Source: Microvirga pudoricolor (GTDB taxonomy: Bacteria > Pseudomonadota > Alphaproteobacteria > Rhizobiales > Beijerinckiaceae). Taken from it: a DNA stretch of 64,000 bases. Both the position numbers and the translations under genes were made by a program. This document shows positions 53,410 to 62,990 of the stretch, in pieces. Within the stretch, counting starts at the first letter, position 1. The number at the start of each line of letters is the position of its first letter. The DNA is taken from the NCBI RefSeq assembly GCF_016892705.1, contig NZ_JAFEMB010000001.1, positions 434,001-498,000 on the forward strand. Reading direction: 5' to 3'. Below the pieces are notes generated by a model. That model was not told the DNA's origin. It did not search any database and was given only the letters and a program-made list of their open reading frames with translations.

Positions 53410-54255
53410 ATGAACATCACGAAGACCGTCAGCCTGGCCATCCTGGGCACCGTGCTGGCCATCGGCACCGCCGGGGCCCAGACCAAGACCATCAAGATCG
53501 CCACCGAGGGCGCCTACGCGCCGTGGAACTTCACCGGCGCGGGCGGCAAGCTTGAAGGCTTCGAGGTCGACCTCGCCGCCGACCTGTGCAAGCGCATGAA
53601 CGTGACCTGCGAGGTCGTGGCCCAGGATTGGGACGGCATCATCCCGGCGCTCAACGCCAAGAAGTACGACGCCATCATGGCCGGCATGAGCATCACGGAC
53701 GACCGCAAGAAGGTGATCGACTTCGCGGGTCCCTACGGCAACTCCCCGAACGGCTACCTCGTGGCCAAGTCGTCCCCGCTCGCCAAGATGCCGGGCACGG
53801 GCGAGGCCTATAGCCTCTCCACCCAGCAGGCCGCCGCCGAGAAGGCCATCGACGCCGACAAGGTCCTCCTGAAGGGCAAGACCGTGGGCGTCCAGGGCTC
53901 GACGATCCACTCGAACTTCGCCGACAAGTACCTGAAGGGCACGGCCGAAGTGCGCGAGTACAAGACCACCGAGCAGCACGACCTCGATCTCGCGGCCGGC
54001 CGCATCGACGCCGTTCTGGCGGATGCGACCGCCATCATCGGCACCCTCGAGAAGCCGGAGTTCAAGGACTACGCCCTCGTCGGCCCGTCCATCACAGGCG
54101 GCCTCCTGGGCAACGGCGTCGGCGTCGGCGTCCGCAAGGGCGACACCGAGCTGAAGAAGAACTTCGACGACGCCATCCGGGCGGCCATCCAGGACGGCAC
54201 GGTCAGGACCCTCTCGATGAAGTGGTTCAAGATCGACATCACCCCGAAGGGCTGA
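53410..54255 (+). CDS. Amino-acid ABC transporter substrate-binding protein 1
   Basis: A 281-aa periplasmic protein with signal peptide (NITKTVSLAILGTVLAIGTAGAQ). Type 2 binding-protein features are visible: IKIATEGAYAPWNFTGAGGK, GFEVDLAADLCKRM, VVAQDWDGIIPALNAKKYDA, IMAGMSITDDRKKVIDFAGP and GVQGSTIHSNFADKY. The family captures polar or basic amino acids and opines. The ATG at 53410 is not the first in the frame but is followed by the only good signal peptide. Its first third is nearly identical in DNA to the next gene. Confidence 0.88.
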   Translation: MNITKTVSLAILGTVLAIGTAGAQTKTIKIATEGAYAPWNFTGAGGKLEGFEVDLAADLCKRMNVTCEVVAQDWDGIIPALNAKKYDAIMAGMSITDDRKKVIDFAGPYGNSPNGYLVAKSSPLAKMPGTGEAYSLSTQQAAAEKAIDADKVLLKGKTVGVQGSTIHSNFADKYLKGTAEVREYKTTEQHDLDLAAGRIDAVLADATAIIGTLEKPEFKDYALVGPSITGGLLGNGVGVGVRKGDTELKKNFDDAIRAAIQDGTVRTLSMKWFKIDITPKG

Positions 54256-54276
54256 CCGTCCCAGGGTAAGCCATGA

Positions 54277-54303
54277 GGGCGCGGCACGGGCCGCGCCCTT
54301 TTT
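54277..54303 (+). terminator. Terminator after binding protein 1
   Basis: GGGCGCGGC (54277-54285) and GCCGCGCCC (54290-54298) with an ACGG loop and TTTTT (54299-54303). It isolates the first binding-protein gene from the second, so the second needs its own promoter or read-through. Confidence 0.85.
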
Positions 54304-54470
54304 GCATCCGCGCTGTGCACTTGCGACCGAAAACGTCAGCGGGACGGACGCCTTCACCATAATTGGGGCTTGCGCCGGAGCGCTCTTTGTCTGCTAGCTT
54401 TGCGCCCGGGCACCGACAGATCGTCCGGCGCAAAAGGGCTCGGACGAAGCCTTCCAACAGGGGAACGACG

Positions 54471-55316
54471 ATGAAACTCTTCAAGGCATTGGGTCTCGGC
54501 CTGCTCGCCACGGCGCTTGCCGCGGGCGCCGCCGGGGCCCAGACCAAGACCATCAAGATCGCCACCGAGGGCGCCTACGCGCCGTGGAACTTCACCGGCG
54601 CGGGCGGCAAGCTCGAAGGCTTCGAGGTCGACCTCGCCGCCGACCTGTGCAAGCGCATGAACGTGACCTGCGAGGTCGTGGCCCAGGATTGGGACGGCAT
54701 CATCCCGGCGCTCAACGCCAAGAAATACGATGCCATCATGGCCGGCATGAACATCACCGACAAGCGCCTGGAGGCGATCAACTTCTCGCGCTCCTACGCC
54801 TCCGGCCTGCACGGCTTCGGCGCCATGAAGGACTCGCCCCTGGCCAAGCTCGCCGGAACCGGCCAGCGGCTGAACCTCGACAAGGACGCCGAGGCCGCCA
54901 AGAAGACCATCGAAGAATGGAAGCCGATCCTCAAGGGCAAGACCATCGGCGTCCAGGGCTCGACCACGAACTCCGCCTTCCTGGAGAAGTACCTCAAGGA
55001 CACCATCACGATCCGCGAGTACAAGACCACCGAGCAGCACGATCTCGACCTCGCGGCCGGCCGCGTGGACGGCATCTTCGCGGCGCAGTCCTCCATGAAG
55101 GCCACCCTCGACCAGCCCGAGTTCAAGGACATGGCCATGATGGGCGCCGGCATGTCGGGCGACGTACTCGGCCGGGGCGTCGCAGTGGGCCTGCGCAAGG
55201 ACGATGCCGAACTCAAGAAGAACTTCGACACGGCCATCCAGGCGGCCATCGCCGACGGCACGATCCAGAAGCTCACCGAGAAGTGGTTCAAGGTCGACAT
55301 GACGCCTCAGAGCTGA
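54471..55316 (+). CDS. Amino-acid ABC transporter substrate-binding protein 2
   Basis: A 281-aa periplasmic protein paralogous to the preceding one. Signal peptide MKLFKALGLGLLATALAAGAAGA. The mature part starts with the same TKTIKIATEGAYAPWNFTGA and stays nearly identical at DNA level for about 220 bases, then differs (MNITDKRLEAINFSRSYASG; WKPILKGKTIGVQGSTTNSA) in the ligand-binding core. The EYKTTEQHDLDLAAGR segment is again close. Different cores suggest a different ligand for the same transporter. Permease genes follow after a terminator. Confidence 0.88.
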   Translation: MKLFKALGLGLLATALAAGAAGAQTKTIKIATEGAYAPWNFTGAGGKLEGFEVDLAADLCKRMNVTCEVVAQDWDGIIPALNAKKYDAIMAGMNITDKRLEAINFSRSYASGLHGFGAMKDSPLAKLAGTGQRLNLDKDAEAAKKTIEEWKPILKGKTIGVQGSTTNSAFLEKYLKDTITIREYKTTEQHDLDLAAGRVDGIFAAQSSMKATLDQPEFKDMAMMGAGMSGDVLGRGVAVGLRKDDAELKKNFDTAIQAAIADGTIQKLTEKWFKVDMTPQS

Positions 55317-55323
55317 GCCCGAG

Positions 55324-55354
55324 GGCGCCGGGGGCTTGTGCCCCCGCGCCTTTT
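55324..55354 (+). terminator. Terminator after binding protein 2
   Basis: GGCGCCGGGGGC (55324-55335) pairs with GCCCCCGCGCC (55340-55350) around TTGT with one bulge, followed by TTTT. It may attenuate the downstream permease genes relative to the binding protein. Confidence 0.8.
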
Positions 55355-55427
55355 GGACCAGACGAGCCTTCGGACGGCGGGCTTTTGTCTCGCCGTCCGG
55401 GATGATCCGCAGCGGGAAACCTGACGC

Positions 55428-56150
55428 GTGCAGCAACTCAGTTACTTCGAGCTGGTGGGCTTCGGTCCCAACGGCTGGGGCTATGCCCTCCTGATGGCCA
55501 CGGCCATGACCCTGGCGGTGGCCCTGTGCGGTTTCGTCGTGGGTGCGGTGATCGGCACCTTCGTGGCCTGGGCCAAGCTCGCGGGCCCGATGCCGGTGCG
55601 GGCCGTCGCGGACGGCTACACCACGGTGCTTCGCGGCATCCCGGACCTGCTCGTCATCTATCTTTTCTATTTCGGCGGAAGCGCGGCGCTCGGCGCCATC
55701 GGCAGCCTCTTCGGGGCCCAAGGCTTCATCGGCATGCCAGCCTTCATGACCGGCGCCATCGCCATCGGCATCGTGTCCGGCGCCTATCAGGCGGAGGTCT
55801 TCCGGGGCGCCTTCCAGGTCCTGTCCAAGGGCGAGCTCGAGGCCGCCCGGTCGGTCGGCATGGGACGCTGGCTCATGTTCCGCCGGATCGTCGCCCCCCA
55901 GGTCCTGCGCTACGCGATCCCGGGAATGGGCAACACCTGGCAGCTCATCCTCAAGGAATCGGCCCTGATCTCGGTCACAGGACTCGTGGAGCTCCTGAGA
56001 CAGTCGCACATCGCGGCCGGTTCCACTCGCCGGCCCTTCGACTTCTACATGACGGCGGCCGCCCTCTACCTCGTCATCACCTGGATTTCGACAATCCTGT
56101 TCCAGAAGGCCGAGAATCGGTCGCTGCGCGGCCTCCGGAGGGCTTCCTGA
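55428..56150 (+). CDS. Amino-acid ABC transporter permease 1 (HisQ-like)
   Basis: A 240-aa membrane protein with about five helices, GTG start. The EAA loop reads ELEAARSVGMGRWLMFRRIV with APQVLRYAIPG, and the ATPase-contact region is typical of HisQ/ArtQ-like permeases. An N-terminal aromatic-rich lead (MQQLSYFELVGFGPNGWGYA) is normal for the group. The TGA overlaps the next ATG (TGATG), coupling both subunits of the channel. It pairs with the second permease and the ATPase to import the ligand of the binding proteins. Confidence 0.92.
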   Translation: MQQLSYFELVGFGPNGWGYALLMATAMTLAVALCGFVVGAVIGTFVAWAKLAGPMPVRAVADGYTTVLRGIPDLLVIYLFYFGGSAALGAIGSLFGAQGFIGMPAFMTGAIAIGIVSGAYQAEVFRGAFQVLSKGELEAARSVGMGRWLMFRRIVAPQVLRYAIPGMGNTWQLILKESALISVTGLVELLRQSHIAAGSTRRPFDFYMTAAALYLVITWISTILFQKAENRSLRGLRRAS

Positions 56151-56875
56151 TGGATTTCGCCTTCATGCGCGACACGTTCTGGACGCTCCTGTCCGGCGTG
56201 CCGCTCACCCTCAACCTGGCCTTCACGGCGGTGGCGCTGGGTGCCGTGCTGGCGATGCTCATCGCCCTGATGCGCATGTCGGGCGTCGCGGTGCTGGATT
56301 GGCTCGCCCGGGGCTACGTGTTCGTCTTCCGGGGTTCTCCCCTGCTGGTGCAGATCTTCCTGATCTATTACGGCCTCGGTCAGTTCCGGCCGACCTTGCA
56401 GGAATGGGGCTTGTGGGGCTTCTTCCGTGAGCCCTATTGGTGCGCCATCTTCGCGCTCACCCTCAATACGGCCGCCTATGCCAGCGAGATCATCCGCGGC
56501 GGCCTTCAATCCGTTCCGGCCCAGCAGGTGGAAGCCGCGCGGGCCTGCGGGATGTCGGGCTTCCTGCTGTTCCGACGCATCATCTTCCCCATCGCGGTGC
56601 GCCAGGCCCTGCCGGCCTATGGCAGCGAGCTGATCCTCATGGTGAAGGCGACCTCCCTGGCGTCCATCATCACGATGATGGAGGTCACGGGCCTTGCCGC
56701 GAAGCTCATCTCGCAGACCTTCCGGGCCGTGGAGGTCTTCGTGGTGGCGGGCCTGATCTACCTGGTGCTCAACTTCATCATCACCCGGATCATCATGGCG
56801 CTGGAATGGTGGCTTTCGCCTCATCTGCGCCGCCCGCCCGAGGTCACGCTGCCCGTCGAGGCGGCCCATGTTTAG
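56150..56875 (+). CDS. Amino-acid ABC transporter permease 2 (HisM-like)
   Basis: A 241-aa inner-membrane subunit with about five helices. [20 protein letters not shown] and the EAA loop [20 protein letters not shown] with [10 protein letters not shown] are characteristic of HisM. The start overlaps the first permease stop by one base pair. The Gly-Leu-Gly-Gln region and [13 protein letters not shown] follow the expected order. The heterodimer with permease 1 forms the channel for the ATPase at 56977. Confidence 0.92.
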   Translation: MDFAFMRDTFWTLLSGVPLTLNLAFTAVALGAVLAMLIALMRMSGVAVLDWLARGYVFVFRGSPLLVQIFLIYYGLGQFRPTLQEWGLWGFFREPYWCAIFALTLNTAAYASEIIRGGLQSVPAQQVEAARACGMSGFLLFRRIIFPIAVRQALPAYGSELILMVKATSLASIITMMEVTGLAAKLISQTFRAVEVFVVAGLIYLVLNFIITRIIMALEWWLSPHLRRPPEVTLPVEAAHV

Positions 56876-56926
56876 AACTCATTCCATTGGAATCAGCTCT
56901 CCTTTTTGTCATGTCGCATTTTCATG

Positions 56927-56950
56927 CGGTGAACCGGATCCACTTCACCG
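56927..56950 (+). promoter_or_regulatory. Hairpin in the leader of the transporter ATPase gene
   Basis: CGGTGAA (56927-56933) and TTCACCG (56944-56950) form a 7-base stem with a 10-base loop, 26 bases before the GTG of the ATPase. The 100-base gap to permease 2 is unusual in this otherwise coupled operon. No T-run follows, so it is not a terminator; it may tune ATPase translation or RNA stability. Confidence 0.35.
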
Positions 56951-56976
56951 AAAAATGCTCTAACGGAGCTTCCGTC

Positions 56977-57747
56977 GTGTCCGACACAACGTCCGCCGTC
57001 TCCATCACCGACCTGCGCAAGAGCTTCGGCTCCCTCGAAGTTCTCAAGGGCATCAGCCTGGGCGCGCGGGAAGGCGACGTGATTTCGATCCTGGGCGCCT
57101 CGGGATCGGGCAAGTCCACCATGCTCCGGTGCATCAACATGCTGGAGGTGCCCGACAGCGGCGAGGTGCGCATCGGCGGCGAGCTGATCGGGCTCAAGAA
57201 AACCCGCCACGGCATGGAGCCCGCCGATCGCGGTCAGGTTGATCGCATCCGTTCTCGCGTCGCCATGGTGTTCCAGAGCTTCAATCTCTGGTCTCACATG
57301 ACCATCCTCGAGAACGTGATCGAGGCGCCCGTGCACGTTCAGAAGCGCCCCAAGGCCGAATGCATCGCGGAGGCCGAGGCGCTCCTGGCGCGGGTGGGCA
57401 TCGCCGACAAGCGCAACGCTTACCCATCGCACCTGTCCGGCGGTCAGCAGCAGCGCGCCGCCATCGCGCGGGCGCTCGCCATGCATCCCAAGGTCATGCT
57501 GTTCGACGAGCCGACCTCCGCGCTCGATCCGGAGCTGGTGGGCGAGGTCCTGCGGGTCATGCGGTCCCTCGCCGAGGAGGGCCGGACCATGCTCGTGGTC
57601 ACCCACGAGATGGGCTTCGCCCGCGATGTGTCGAACCGGGTGGTGTTCCTGCACAAGGGCGTCGTCGAAGAGGACGGTGCGCCGCAGGAGGTCTTCGGCG
57701 CGCCGAAATCCGAGCGCTTCAAGCAGTTCATCTCGAACCATCGGTGA
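56977..57747 (+). CDS. Amino-acid ABC transporter ATP-binding protein (HisP/ArtP-like)
   Basis: A 256-aa ATPase with Walker [10 protein letters not shown] (40-48), Q-loop [11 protein letters not shown], signature [15 protein letters not shown], Walker [15 protein letters not shown] and the H-loop [10 protein letters not shown] HisP-type insert ([16 protein letters not shown]) is present. The GTG at 56977 with CGGAG upstream gives [13 protein letters not shown]; an ATG at 56911 is in frame but would add a non-homologous 22 residues. It completes the transporter with both permeases and either binding protein. Confidence 0.9.
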   Translation: MSDTTSAVSITDLRKSFGSLEVLKGISLGAREGDVISILGASGSGKSTMLRCINMLEVPDSGEVRIGGELIGLKKTRHGMEPADRGQVDRIRSRVAMVFQSFNLWSHMTILENVIEAPVHVQKRPKAECIAEAEALLARVGIADKRNAYPSHLSGGQQQRAAIARALAMHPKVMLFDEPTSALDPELVGEVLRVMRSLAEEGRTMLVVTHEMGFARDVSNRVVFLHKGVVEEDGAPQEVFGAPKSERFKQFISNHR

Positions 57748-57753
57748 AGCGAA

Positions 57754-57777
57754 AAGGCGCGGGCCGGCCCGCGCCTT
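57754..57777 (-). terminator. Perfect 24-base palindrome, terminator of the DUF4112 gene
   Basis: AAGGCGCGGGCC and its exact complement GGCCCGCGCCTT, then TTTT on the minus strand, just beyond the DUF4112 stop. It also lies right after the ATPase stop and could act for both convergent genes. Confidence 0.75.
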
Positions 57778-57784
57778 GGAGTGT

Positions 57785-58234
57785 CTACCGCTCGCCGACG
57801 CGAACGGCGGTGCCGTCAATGGTGGTCGGCGGACGCCGGCGGCCCATGGAATCCCGGTCCAGGTGGTCCTGGATGATGCGCAGGTTGCGCATGTTCGCCC
57901 GGAAGAACACGTCGAACACGTCGCCCGCCAGCGGGATGGCGCCGATGGCCGTGTCCACGGCCACGTTGCCGAGCATCCGGGCGATCTTCCAGCGCGGGAG
58001 CCCGAGCTGGCGCGCCTCCCAGATGATGTAGCTCGACACCGCCGCCGTGATCGCATCACCCACGACGGGAACCGCGCCGATGAGGGCATCGAAGCCGACG
58101 CGGCGGTTCAAGCCCGGGATCACGAAGGCGTTGTCCATGAGCTTTGCCAGAAGCGTGATGCGGGCCAGCGAGTCCGTTGCCGTCGGGCCGGACGCCTTGA
58201 CGGTTTCGAAAAAGGCAGCACGAGACGCGTTCAT
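57785..58234 (-). CDS. DUF4112 domain-containing protein
   Basis: A 149-aa protein with the DUF4112 pattern: ARITLLAKLMDNAFVIPGLN, RRVGFDALIGAVPVVGDAIT, SYIIWEARQLGLPRWKIARM and VDTAIGAIPLAGDVFDVFFR. Repeated Gly-Asp hairpins between hydrophobic helices make it a likely membrane-associated protein. Function is unknown. It is convergent with the transporter ATPase and shares a palindromic terminator with it. Confidence 0.82.
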   Translation of the reverse strand: MNASRAAFFETVKASGPTATDSLARITLLAKLMDNAFVIPGLNRRVGFDALIGAVPVVGDAITAAVSSYIIWEARQLGLPRWKIARMLGNVAVDTAIGAIPLAGDVFDVFFRANMRNLRIIQDHLDRDSMGRRRPPTTIDGTAVRVGER

Positions 58235-58554
58235 CCACTCTCCTCCAGGCCGTTCGAAAGACGGTCCAGCAAGCTTTATGTGTGGATCTCAAGGAGCCAC
58301 TGCAAGACGGCCGGAACGGTGTTTCGTTCCGTGCTGATGCAGCTGTCGTGCCCGGACCCGCCGGCATTGACCTTGCGGATAGCCTTCATGGGTAGAACCG
58401 GGCTCATCGGGATGGGGCCTCTCCCAGATCATTGCGGATCCGAAATGTTTCGGGCCTGATCCGACCCGCCGCAGACGGTTGTGCGAAGGCGCATCGTCGA
58501 TGCGAAGGCAGGCCGGAATGGCACCTGATGGGGGCTTGAGCGGGGAGAGACCCG
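58235..58554. other. Intergenic region without a gene
   Basis: About 320 bases between the DUF4112 start and the DUF882-type gene. GGAACG (58313-58318) and CGTTCC (58325-58330) form a short hairpin. A TTGACC at about 58370 may be a -35 element. I see no ORF with a ribosome binding site, tRNA or repeat. It probably carries the divergent promoters. Confidence 0.5.
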
Positions 58555-59049
58555 ATGAGCATTCAAGCATCGCGGTTGGGCGTCGTGGCGGCTGCCCTGG
58601 CCATCCTGTTGCCCGTCAGCCGTACCGGAGCCGAAACCGATCCGGATCTGCCGTCGCGCTACGCCAATCTGCCGGCGGCGACCGTCCGCGAGGCTGGCAG
58701 GCAAGCACCGTCCGGTGTCCCGGCCCTGGTCGCGAAAGGCTTCGTGCAACTGCGGTCCGGGGCGCCCCTCCGCTGCGTTCCGGGCGGCCTCCTGGCCGTG
58801 GTGGCCGGCCTCTCGGCGAGGTTCGGGACGGTCAGCGTGGAATCGACCCACCGCAGCCGGGGCCGCAACGGGCGGGCGGGCGGTGCGCGGCAATCGCTGC
58901 ATCTCGCCTGCCGCGCGGTGGATTTTCGTGTGCGCGCAAGGGCTTCGGGCGTGATGGGATATTTGCGCTCGCGTCCGGAGGTCGGGGGCCTTAAGCTTTA
59001 TCGAAACGGCATCATCCATATCGACGATGGAAAGCGCCGCAGCTGGTAG
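58555..59049 (+). CDS. DUF882/YcbK-type peptidase M15-like protein
   Basis: A 164-aa secreted protein. The N-terminus is a signal segment (LGVVAAALAILLPVSRTGAE). The C-terminal half matches the DUF882/YcbK M15 fold: QSLHLACRAVDFRV with zinc ligands His116 and Asp123 (HxxxxxxD), then GLKLYRNGIIHIDDGKRRSW with His155. These residues fit a D,D-carboxypeptidase or endopeptidase of peptidoglycan. It has a good GGGGAGAG ribosome binding site at the ATG. Its activity is inferred. The adenine deaminase gene follows 15 bases later. Confidence 0.85.
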   Translation: MSIQASRLGVVAAALAILLPVSRTGAETDPDLPSRYANLPAATVREAGRQAPSGVPALVAKGFVQLRSGAPLRCVPGGLLAVVAGLSARFGTVSVESTHRSRGRNGRAGGARQSLHLACRAVDFRVRARASGVMGYLRSRPEVGGLKLYRNGIIHIDDGKRRSW

Positions 59050-59064
59050 GAATCGATAGGCCGC

Positions 59065-60780
59065 ATGACGAGACAGCCCGACGCCGCGACCCTCGCGGCC
59101 CGTATCGCCAGCGGTCGCGGAGACGCCCCCGCCGATCTCGTCGTTGCGGATGTCCGGCTGTTCGATCTGGTCACCAGCCGCCTGGTGCCCACCGATATCG
59201 CGATCTGCGGCGATACCATCGTGGGCACCTATGGACGCTATCGCGGGAGGCGGCGCATCGACGGCGGCGGGCGCGTCGTTGTTCCAGGCTTCATCGATAC
59301 GCATCTGCACGTTGAATCCTCTCTGGTGACTCCCCTGGAATTCGATCGCTGCGTCCTGCCCCACGGCGTCACGACCGCGATCTGCGACCCGCACGAGATG
59401 GCCAACGTCATCGGCAGCGCGGCCTTCGACTACTTCCTGGCCTGCGCCGAGCACACGATCATGGATCTGCGCGTCCAACTCTCCAGCTGCGTGCCCGCGA
59501 CGCATCTGGAGACGTCCGGGGCCCGGATCGATGCGCAGAACCTCATGCGTTATGCGGGCCATCCGAAGGTGATCGGCCTCGCGGAGTTCATGAATTTTCC
59601 CGGTCTCCTCGCCCGCGACCCGGAATGCCTCGCCAAGATCGAAGCCTTCGCGGGCGGCCACATCGACGGCCATGCCCCCCTGGTGCGGGGGCTCGATCTC
59701 AACGGCTACTTGGCGGCGGGAATCCGCACGGACCACGAAACGACCACGGCTGCCGAAGCCCTCGAGAAGATCCGGAAGGGCATGACGGTTCTCATCCGCG
59801 AGGGCTCCGTCTCGAAGGACCTGCATGCGCTCGCGCCGTCGCTGTCGCTCCAGACCTCGGCTTTCCTGGCCCTTTGCACCGATGACCGCAATCCTCTCGA
59901 CATCGCAGAGGAAGGCCATCTCGATTACATGATCCGCACCTTGATCGAGCAGGGCTGCGAGCCCCTCGCCGTGTATCGCGCCGCCTCGCTGACGGCCGCG
60001 CAGGCCTTCGGCCTCAGGGATCGCGGCATGATCGCGCCGGGCAAGCGTGCCGACATCGTCCTGCTCGATGATCTCGACCGATGCGAGGTCGCGGCCGTCA
60101 TCGCAGGCGGTCGGCTGGTGGACGAGGAAGCGTTTTCGGGTCGCGCGACGGTGCCGCCGGTCGGCCTCGCCAGCGTGAAGGCGCGGCCCGTCACGGCAGA
60201 TCAGTTCCGCATCCCGGCGACGGCGGCCCTGACACCGGTGATCGGGATCGTTCCGGGCAAGATCATCACGGAGCATCTGTCCGCCGCGCTGCCCCGCCGG
60301 GACGGTCATGCGTTGGCCGACCTGTCCCAGGACATCGTCAAGGTTGCCGTCGTCGAGCGTCACGGACGCAACGGCAATATCGGGCTCGGCTTCGTCAAGG
60401 GCTTCGGGCTGAAGCGCGGCGCCATCGCATCCTCCGTGGGCCACGACAGCCACAACATCTGCGTGGTGGGCGCGAGCGAGAGCGACATGGCGACGGCGGT
60501 CAACCGCCTGCGCGAGATCCAGGGCGGCTTCGTCGTCGTGGCGGACGGGCGCGTGACAGCCGAGCTGGCCCTTCCCATCGCGGGCCTCATGAGCGACCTC
60601 CCCTACGAGGCCGTGCGCGATGCGCTCTACCCCCTGCGCAGCGCCGCCAAGGCTCTTGGGGTCGTCCTGCCGGAGCCTTTCCTGCAAGTGGCCTTCCTGC
60701 CGCTTCCGGTCATTCCCCACCTCAAGATCTCGGATCGCGGAATCGTGGACGTGAACCGGATGGAGCTCGTCGCGCTCTGA
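59065..60780 (+). CDS. ade: Adenine deaminase
   Basis: A 571-aa amidohydrolase converting adenine to hypoxanthine and ammonia. Metal-binding [17 protein letters not shown], then [60 protein letters not shown] and [19 protein letters not shown] match the Ade family. The C-terminal domain ([26 protein letters not shown]) is normal. It is a single gene or pairs with the DUF882-type gene. Adenine is also the product of MtnP and the substrate of Apt in this window, so these set a choice between AMP and hypoxanthine. Confidence 0.94.
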   Translation: MTRQPDAATLAARIASGRGDAPADLVVADVRLFDLVTSRLVPTDIAICGDTIVGTYGRYRGRRRIDGGGRVVVPGFIDTHLHVESSLVTPLEFDRCVLPHGVTTAICDPHEMANVIGSAAFDYFLACAEHTIMDLRVQLSSCVPATHLETSGARIDAQNLMRYAGHPKVIGLAEFMNFPGLLARDPECLAKIEAFAGGHIDGHAPLVRGLDLNGYLAAGIRTDHETTTAAEALEKIRKGMTVLIREGSVSKDLHALAPSLSLQTSAFLALCTDDRNPLDIAEEGHLDYMIRTLIEQGCEPLAVYRAASLTAAQAFGLRDRGMIAPGKRADIVLLDDLDRCEVAAVIAGGRLVDEEAFSGRATVPPVGLASVKARPVTADQFRIPATAALTPVIGIVPGKIITEHLSAALPRRDGHALADLSQDIVKVAVVERHGRNGNIGLGFVKGFGLKRGAIASSVGHDSHNICVVGASESDMATAVNRLREIQGGFVVVADGRVTAELALPIAGLMSDLPYEAVRDALYPLRSAAKALGVVLPEPFLQVAFLPLPVIPHLKISDRGIVDVNRMELVAL

Positions 60781-60820
60781 GAGACATGGCTTGCCAGGGC
60801 GCGGCACCCTCCTTGGCGGT

Positions 60821-62113
60821 CTAGACCAGCACGGGCTGCGCCCGCTGCGCGCCCACGTGGAACACGCGCTTGTAGCGTTCGACCTCGGCCTTGGGACCCA
60901 TCGCCTTGGTAGGGTTGTCCGACAGTTTCACGGTCGGATGGCCATCGGCGGAGATGACCTTGCACACGATGGAGATGGGGTCGAGTTCGCCCCCTGCGGC
61001 CAAGCCGCGGAAATCGTTGGTCAGCAGGGTGCCCCAGCCATAGCCGATACGCATCCGGCCCTGGAAATGGCGGTGGATGTCCTCGATCACGTCCACGTCG
61101 AGGCCATCCGAGAAGATCGCGAGCTTGTCCGTCGGATTCTGGCCCCGGGAACGCCACCACGCGATGGCCTCCTCGCCCCCCTCGATGGGATCTTTGGAGT
61201 CGATGCGGATGCCGGTCCAGTCCGGGACCCATTCGGGCGCGTTCGCCAGAAAATTCGTGGTGCCGTACGTATCGGGCAGGATGACGAGGAGGTTGCCCTC
61301 ATAATCCTCCTGCCAGTCCGAGAGCACCTGGTAGGGGGTCTCCGCGAGTTCCGCGTCGCTGCGGGCGAGCGCCGCGTAGACCATGGGCAGTTCATGGGCA
61401 TTCGTGCCCACGGCCTCCACCTCGCGCCGCATGGCGATGAGGCAGTTCGAGGTGCCCAGAAATGCCGGTCCCAGTCCTTCGATCATGGCTTGCACACACC
61501 AATCCTGCCACAGGAAGCCGTGGCGGCGACGGGTGCCGAAATCCGCGATGGAGAGGTCCGGAAGGGTCTTCAGGCGCTCGATCTTCTCCCAGACCCGGGT
61601 CATCGCCCGGGCGTAGAGAACCTGCAGCTCGAACTTGCCCATGCCCTTGAGGACGCCTCGCGAGCGCAGCTCGTTCAGGATGGCGAGCGCCGGGATCTCC
61701 CACATGGTGGTCTCGATCCAGGGACCGTGGAAGGTCAGGACATATTGCCCGTCCTCCTTTTCAAGGAGGTATTCCGGGAACCGGAAGGTCTCGAGCCAGT
61801 CCATGAATTCAGGCGAGAACATCTGGCGCTTGCCGTAGAAGGTGTTGCCGCGCAGCCAAGTGGACTCGCCCCTGGTGAGGGATAGGGTTCGGACATGATC
61901 CAGATGTTCGCGCAATTCGCCCGCATCGATGATGTCCGCAAGACGGATCCGGGTGGTGCGGTTGTGGATGCCGAAGGTGACTTGGACGTCCCGGTGGCGC
62001 CGGAAGATCGTCTGGGCCATGAGGAGCTTGTAGAAATCCGTATCCAGAACGGACCGGACGATGGGGTCGATTTTCCAGGTATGGTTGTAGACCCTGGTCG
62101 CGATGTCGGCCAT
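60821..62113 (-). CDS. pncB: Nicotinate phosphoribosyltransferase
   Basis: A 430-aa enzyme making nicotinate mononucleotide from nicotinate and PRPP with ATP. Key segments are [16 protein letters not shown] near residue 20, a [20 protein letters not shown] substrate loop, [15 protein letters not shown], and [20 protein letters not shown] with [20 protein letters not shown]. The His needed for phosphorylation lies in the THAHELPM-type block ([14 protein letters not shown]). It converges on ade and links to prs by its PRPP need. It is a single-gene unit. Confidence 0.95.
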   Translation of the reverse strand: MADIATRVYNHTWKIDPIVRSVLDTDFYKLLMAQTIFRRHRDVQVTFGIHNRTTRIRLADIIDAGELREHLDHVRTLSLTRGESTWLRGNTFYGKRQMFSPEFMDWLETFRFPEYLLEKEDGQYVLTFHGPWIETTMWEIPALAILNELRSRGVLKGMGKFELQVLYARAMTRVWEKIERLKTLPDLSIADFGTRRRHGFLWQDWCVQAMIEGLGPAFLGTSNCLIAMRREVEAVGTNAHELPMVYAALARSDAELAETPYQVLSDWQEDYEGNLLVILPDTYGTTNFLANAPEWVPDWTGIRIDSKDPIEGGEEAIAWWRSRGQNPTDKLAIFSDGLDVDVIEDIHRHFQGRMRIGYGWGTLLTNDFRGLAAGGELDPISIVCKVISADGHPTVKLSDNPTKAMGPKAEVERYKRVFHVGAQRAQPVLV

Positions 62114-62188
62114 CGCTTACTCCTCACCATGACGGAAGCGGGACCATAGCGAAGCCCGGCTGTCCCGTGAAGGCTCCCCGACGCATGG

Positions 62189-62216
62189 AAAAGCCCTCTC
62201 CCCTGCGGGAGAGGGC
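62189..62216 (-). terminator. Terminator of the pyridoxamine-oxidase-like gene
   Basis: GCCCTCTCCC (62193-62202) and GGGAGAGGGC (62207-62216) with a 4-base loop. On the minus strand the stem is followed by TTTT (62192-62189). Confidence 0.85.
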
Positions 62217-62240
62217 CGATCGAAGTCATGGATCGTGCGG

Positions 62241-62750
62241 TCAGGCGTGCAGATCGACCTTCTTGTGGTCGCCGAGCTCGTTGGGCTGCTCGCCCGTCAG
62301 AGCCGCCTTGGCGTAGCCGTAGATGTGCAGGACCGTGGAGGAGGGGCTGTCCCAATACTCGCCCTTCTGCGGGTGAACGCGCAGGAGAGCGATCTGGGGG
62401 TCGTCCTTGCCCTTCGGGAACCAGGCCTTGAGCGGTTCGGACCACTTCTCGTCGATCTTGGCCTTGTCGCGCACGATCTCGGCCTTGCCGGAGACCGACA
62501 CGTAATCCTGCTTGCCCGGATGGGAGAAGCCGAGATTGACCTGATTGTCGCGCGAGATCTCCGTCACCTTGGGAGAGGAGATCTCCGTGAAGAACCAGAG
62601 ATCGCCGCTCTCGTCCACATCCTGGTTCCACATGGGTCGGCTGTGGAGGGTGCCGTCCGTATCGACGGTGGTCATCATCGCGACCTTTACGTCCTTGATG
62701 AGCTCGTAGAGCTTCTTGGCGTCCGGGTTGCCATGGGTGTGGTCGTGCAT
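62241..62750 (-). CDS. Pyridoxamine 5'-phosphate oxidase family, general stress protein type
   Basis: A 169-aa split-barrel flavin-binding protein. The order KLYELIKDVKVAMMTTVDTDGTLHSRPM, DLWFFTEISSPKVTEISRD, VNLGFSHPGKQDYVSVSGKA and KDDPQIALLRVHPQKGEYWD fits the general-stress FMN-binding group rather than true PdxH. FMN or F420-like cofactor binding is likely, with oxidoreductase role unknown. A strong terminator follows it. The gene is alone and divergent from the Mrp gene across about 240 bases. Confidence 0.85.
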   Translation of the reverse strand: MHDHTHGNPDAKKLYELIKDVKVAMMTTVDTDGTLHSRPMWNQDVDESGDLWFFTEISSPKVTEISRDNQVNLGFSHPGKQDYVSVSGKAEIVRDKAKIDEKWSEPLKAWFPKGKDDPQIALLRVHPQKGEYWDSPSSTVLHIYGYAKAALTGEQPNELGDHKKVDLHA

Positions 62751-62990
62751 GGAATACTCCTTCGATCTCGAACTGTTCGGGCGGGAGGACGCCGGATGCG
62801 CCGGTTGGGCGCCTGTCGATGGCTGGGCGTTCTCCGGCCGGGCGAAAAGTATGGGAACAACGGGCCAAGCCCTCTTTGGTTCTCACTTTCTCCGCGCCCC
62901 GACACCGACGCCCTTAACGAAACCGTTGTCGCCCTATACATGGCAGGGAACTGCCCATCAGATGCCCTATGCCGCGAGAGGAGTTCGAAG

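Noticed and set aside
56911..56976. ATG at 56911 as the start of the transporter ATPase
   Set aside because: The extra 22 residues are not homologous to ATPase N-termini, and the GTG at 56977 has a ribosome binding site.
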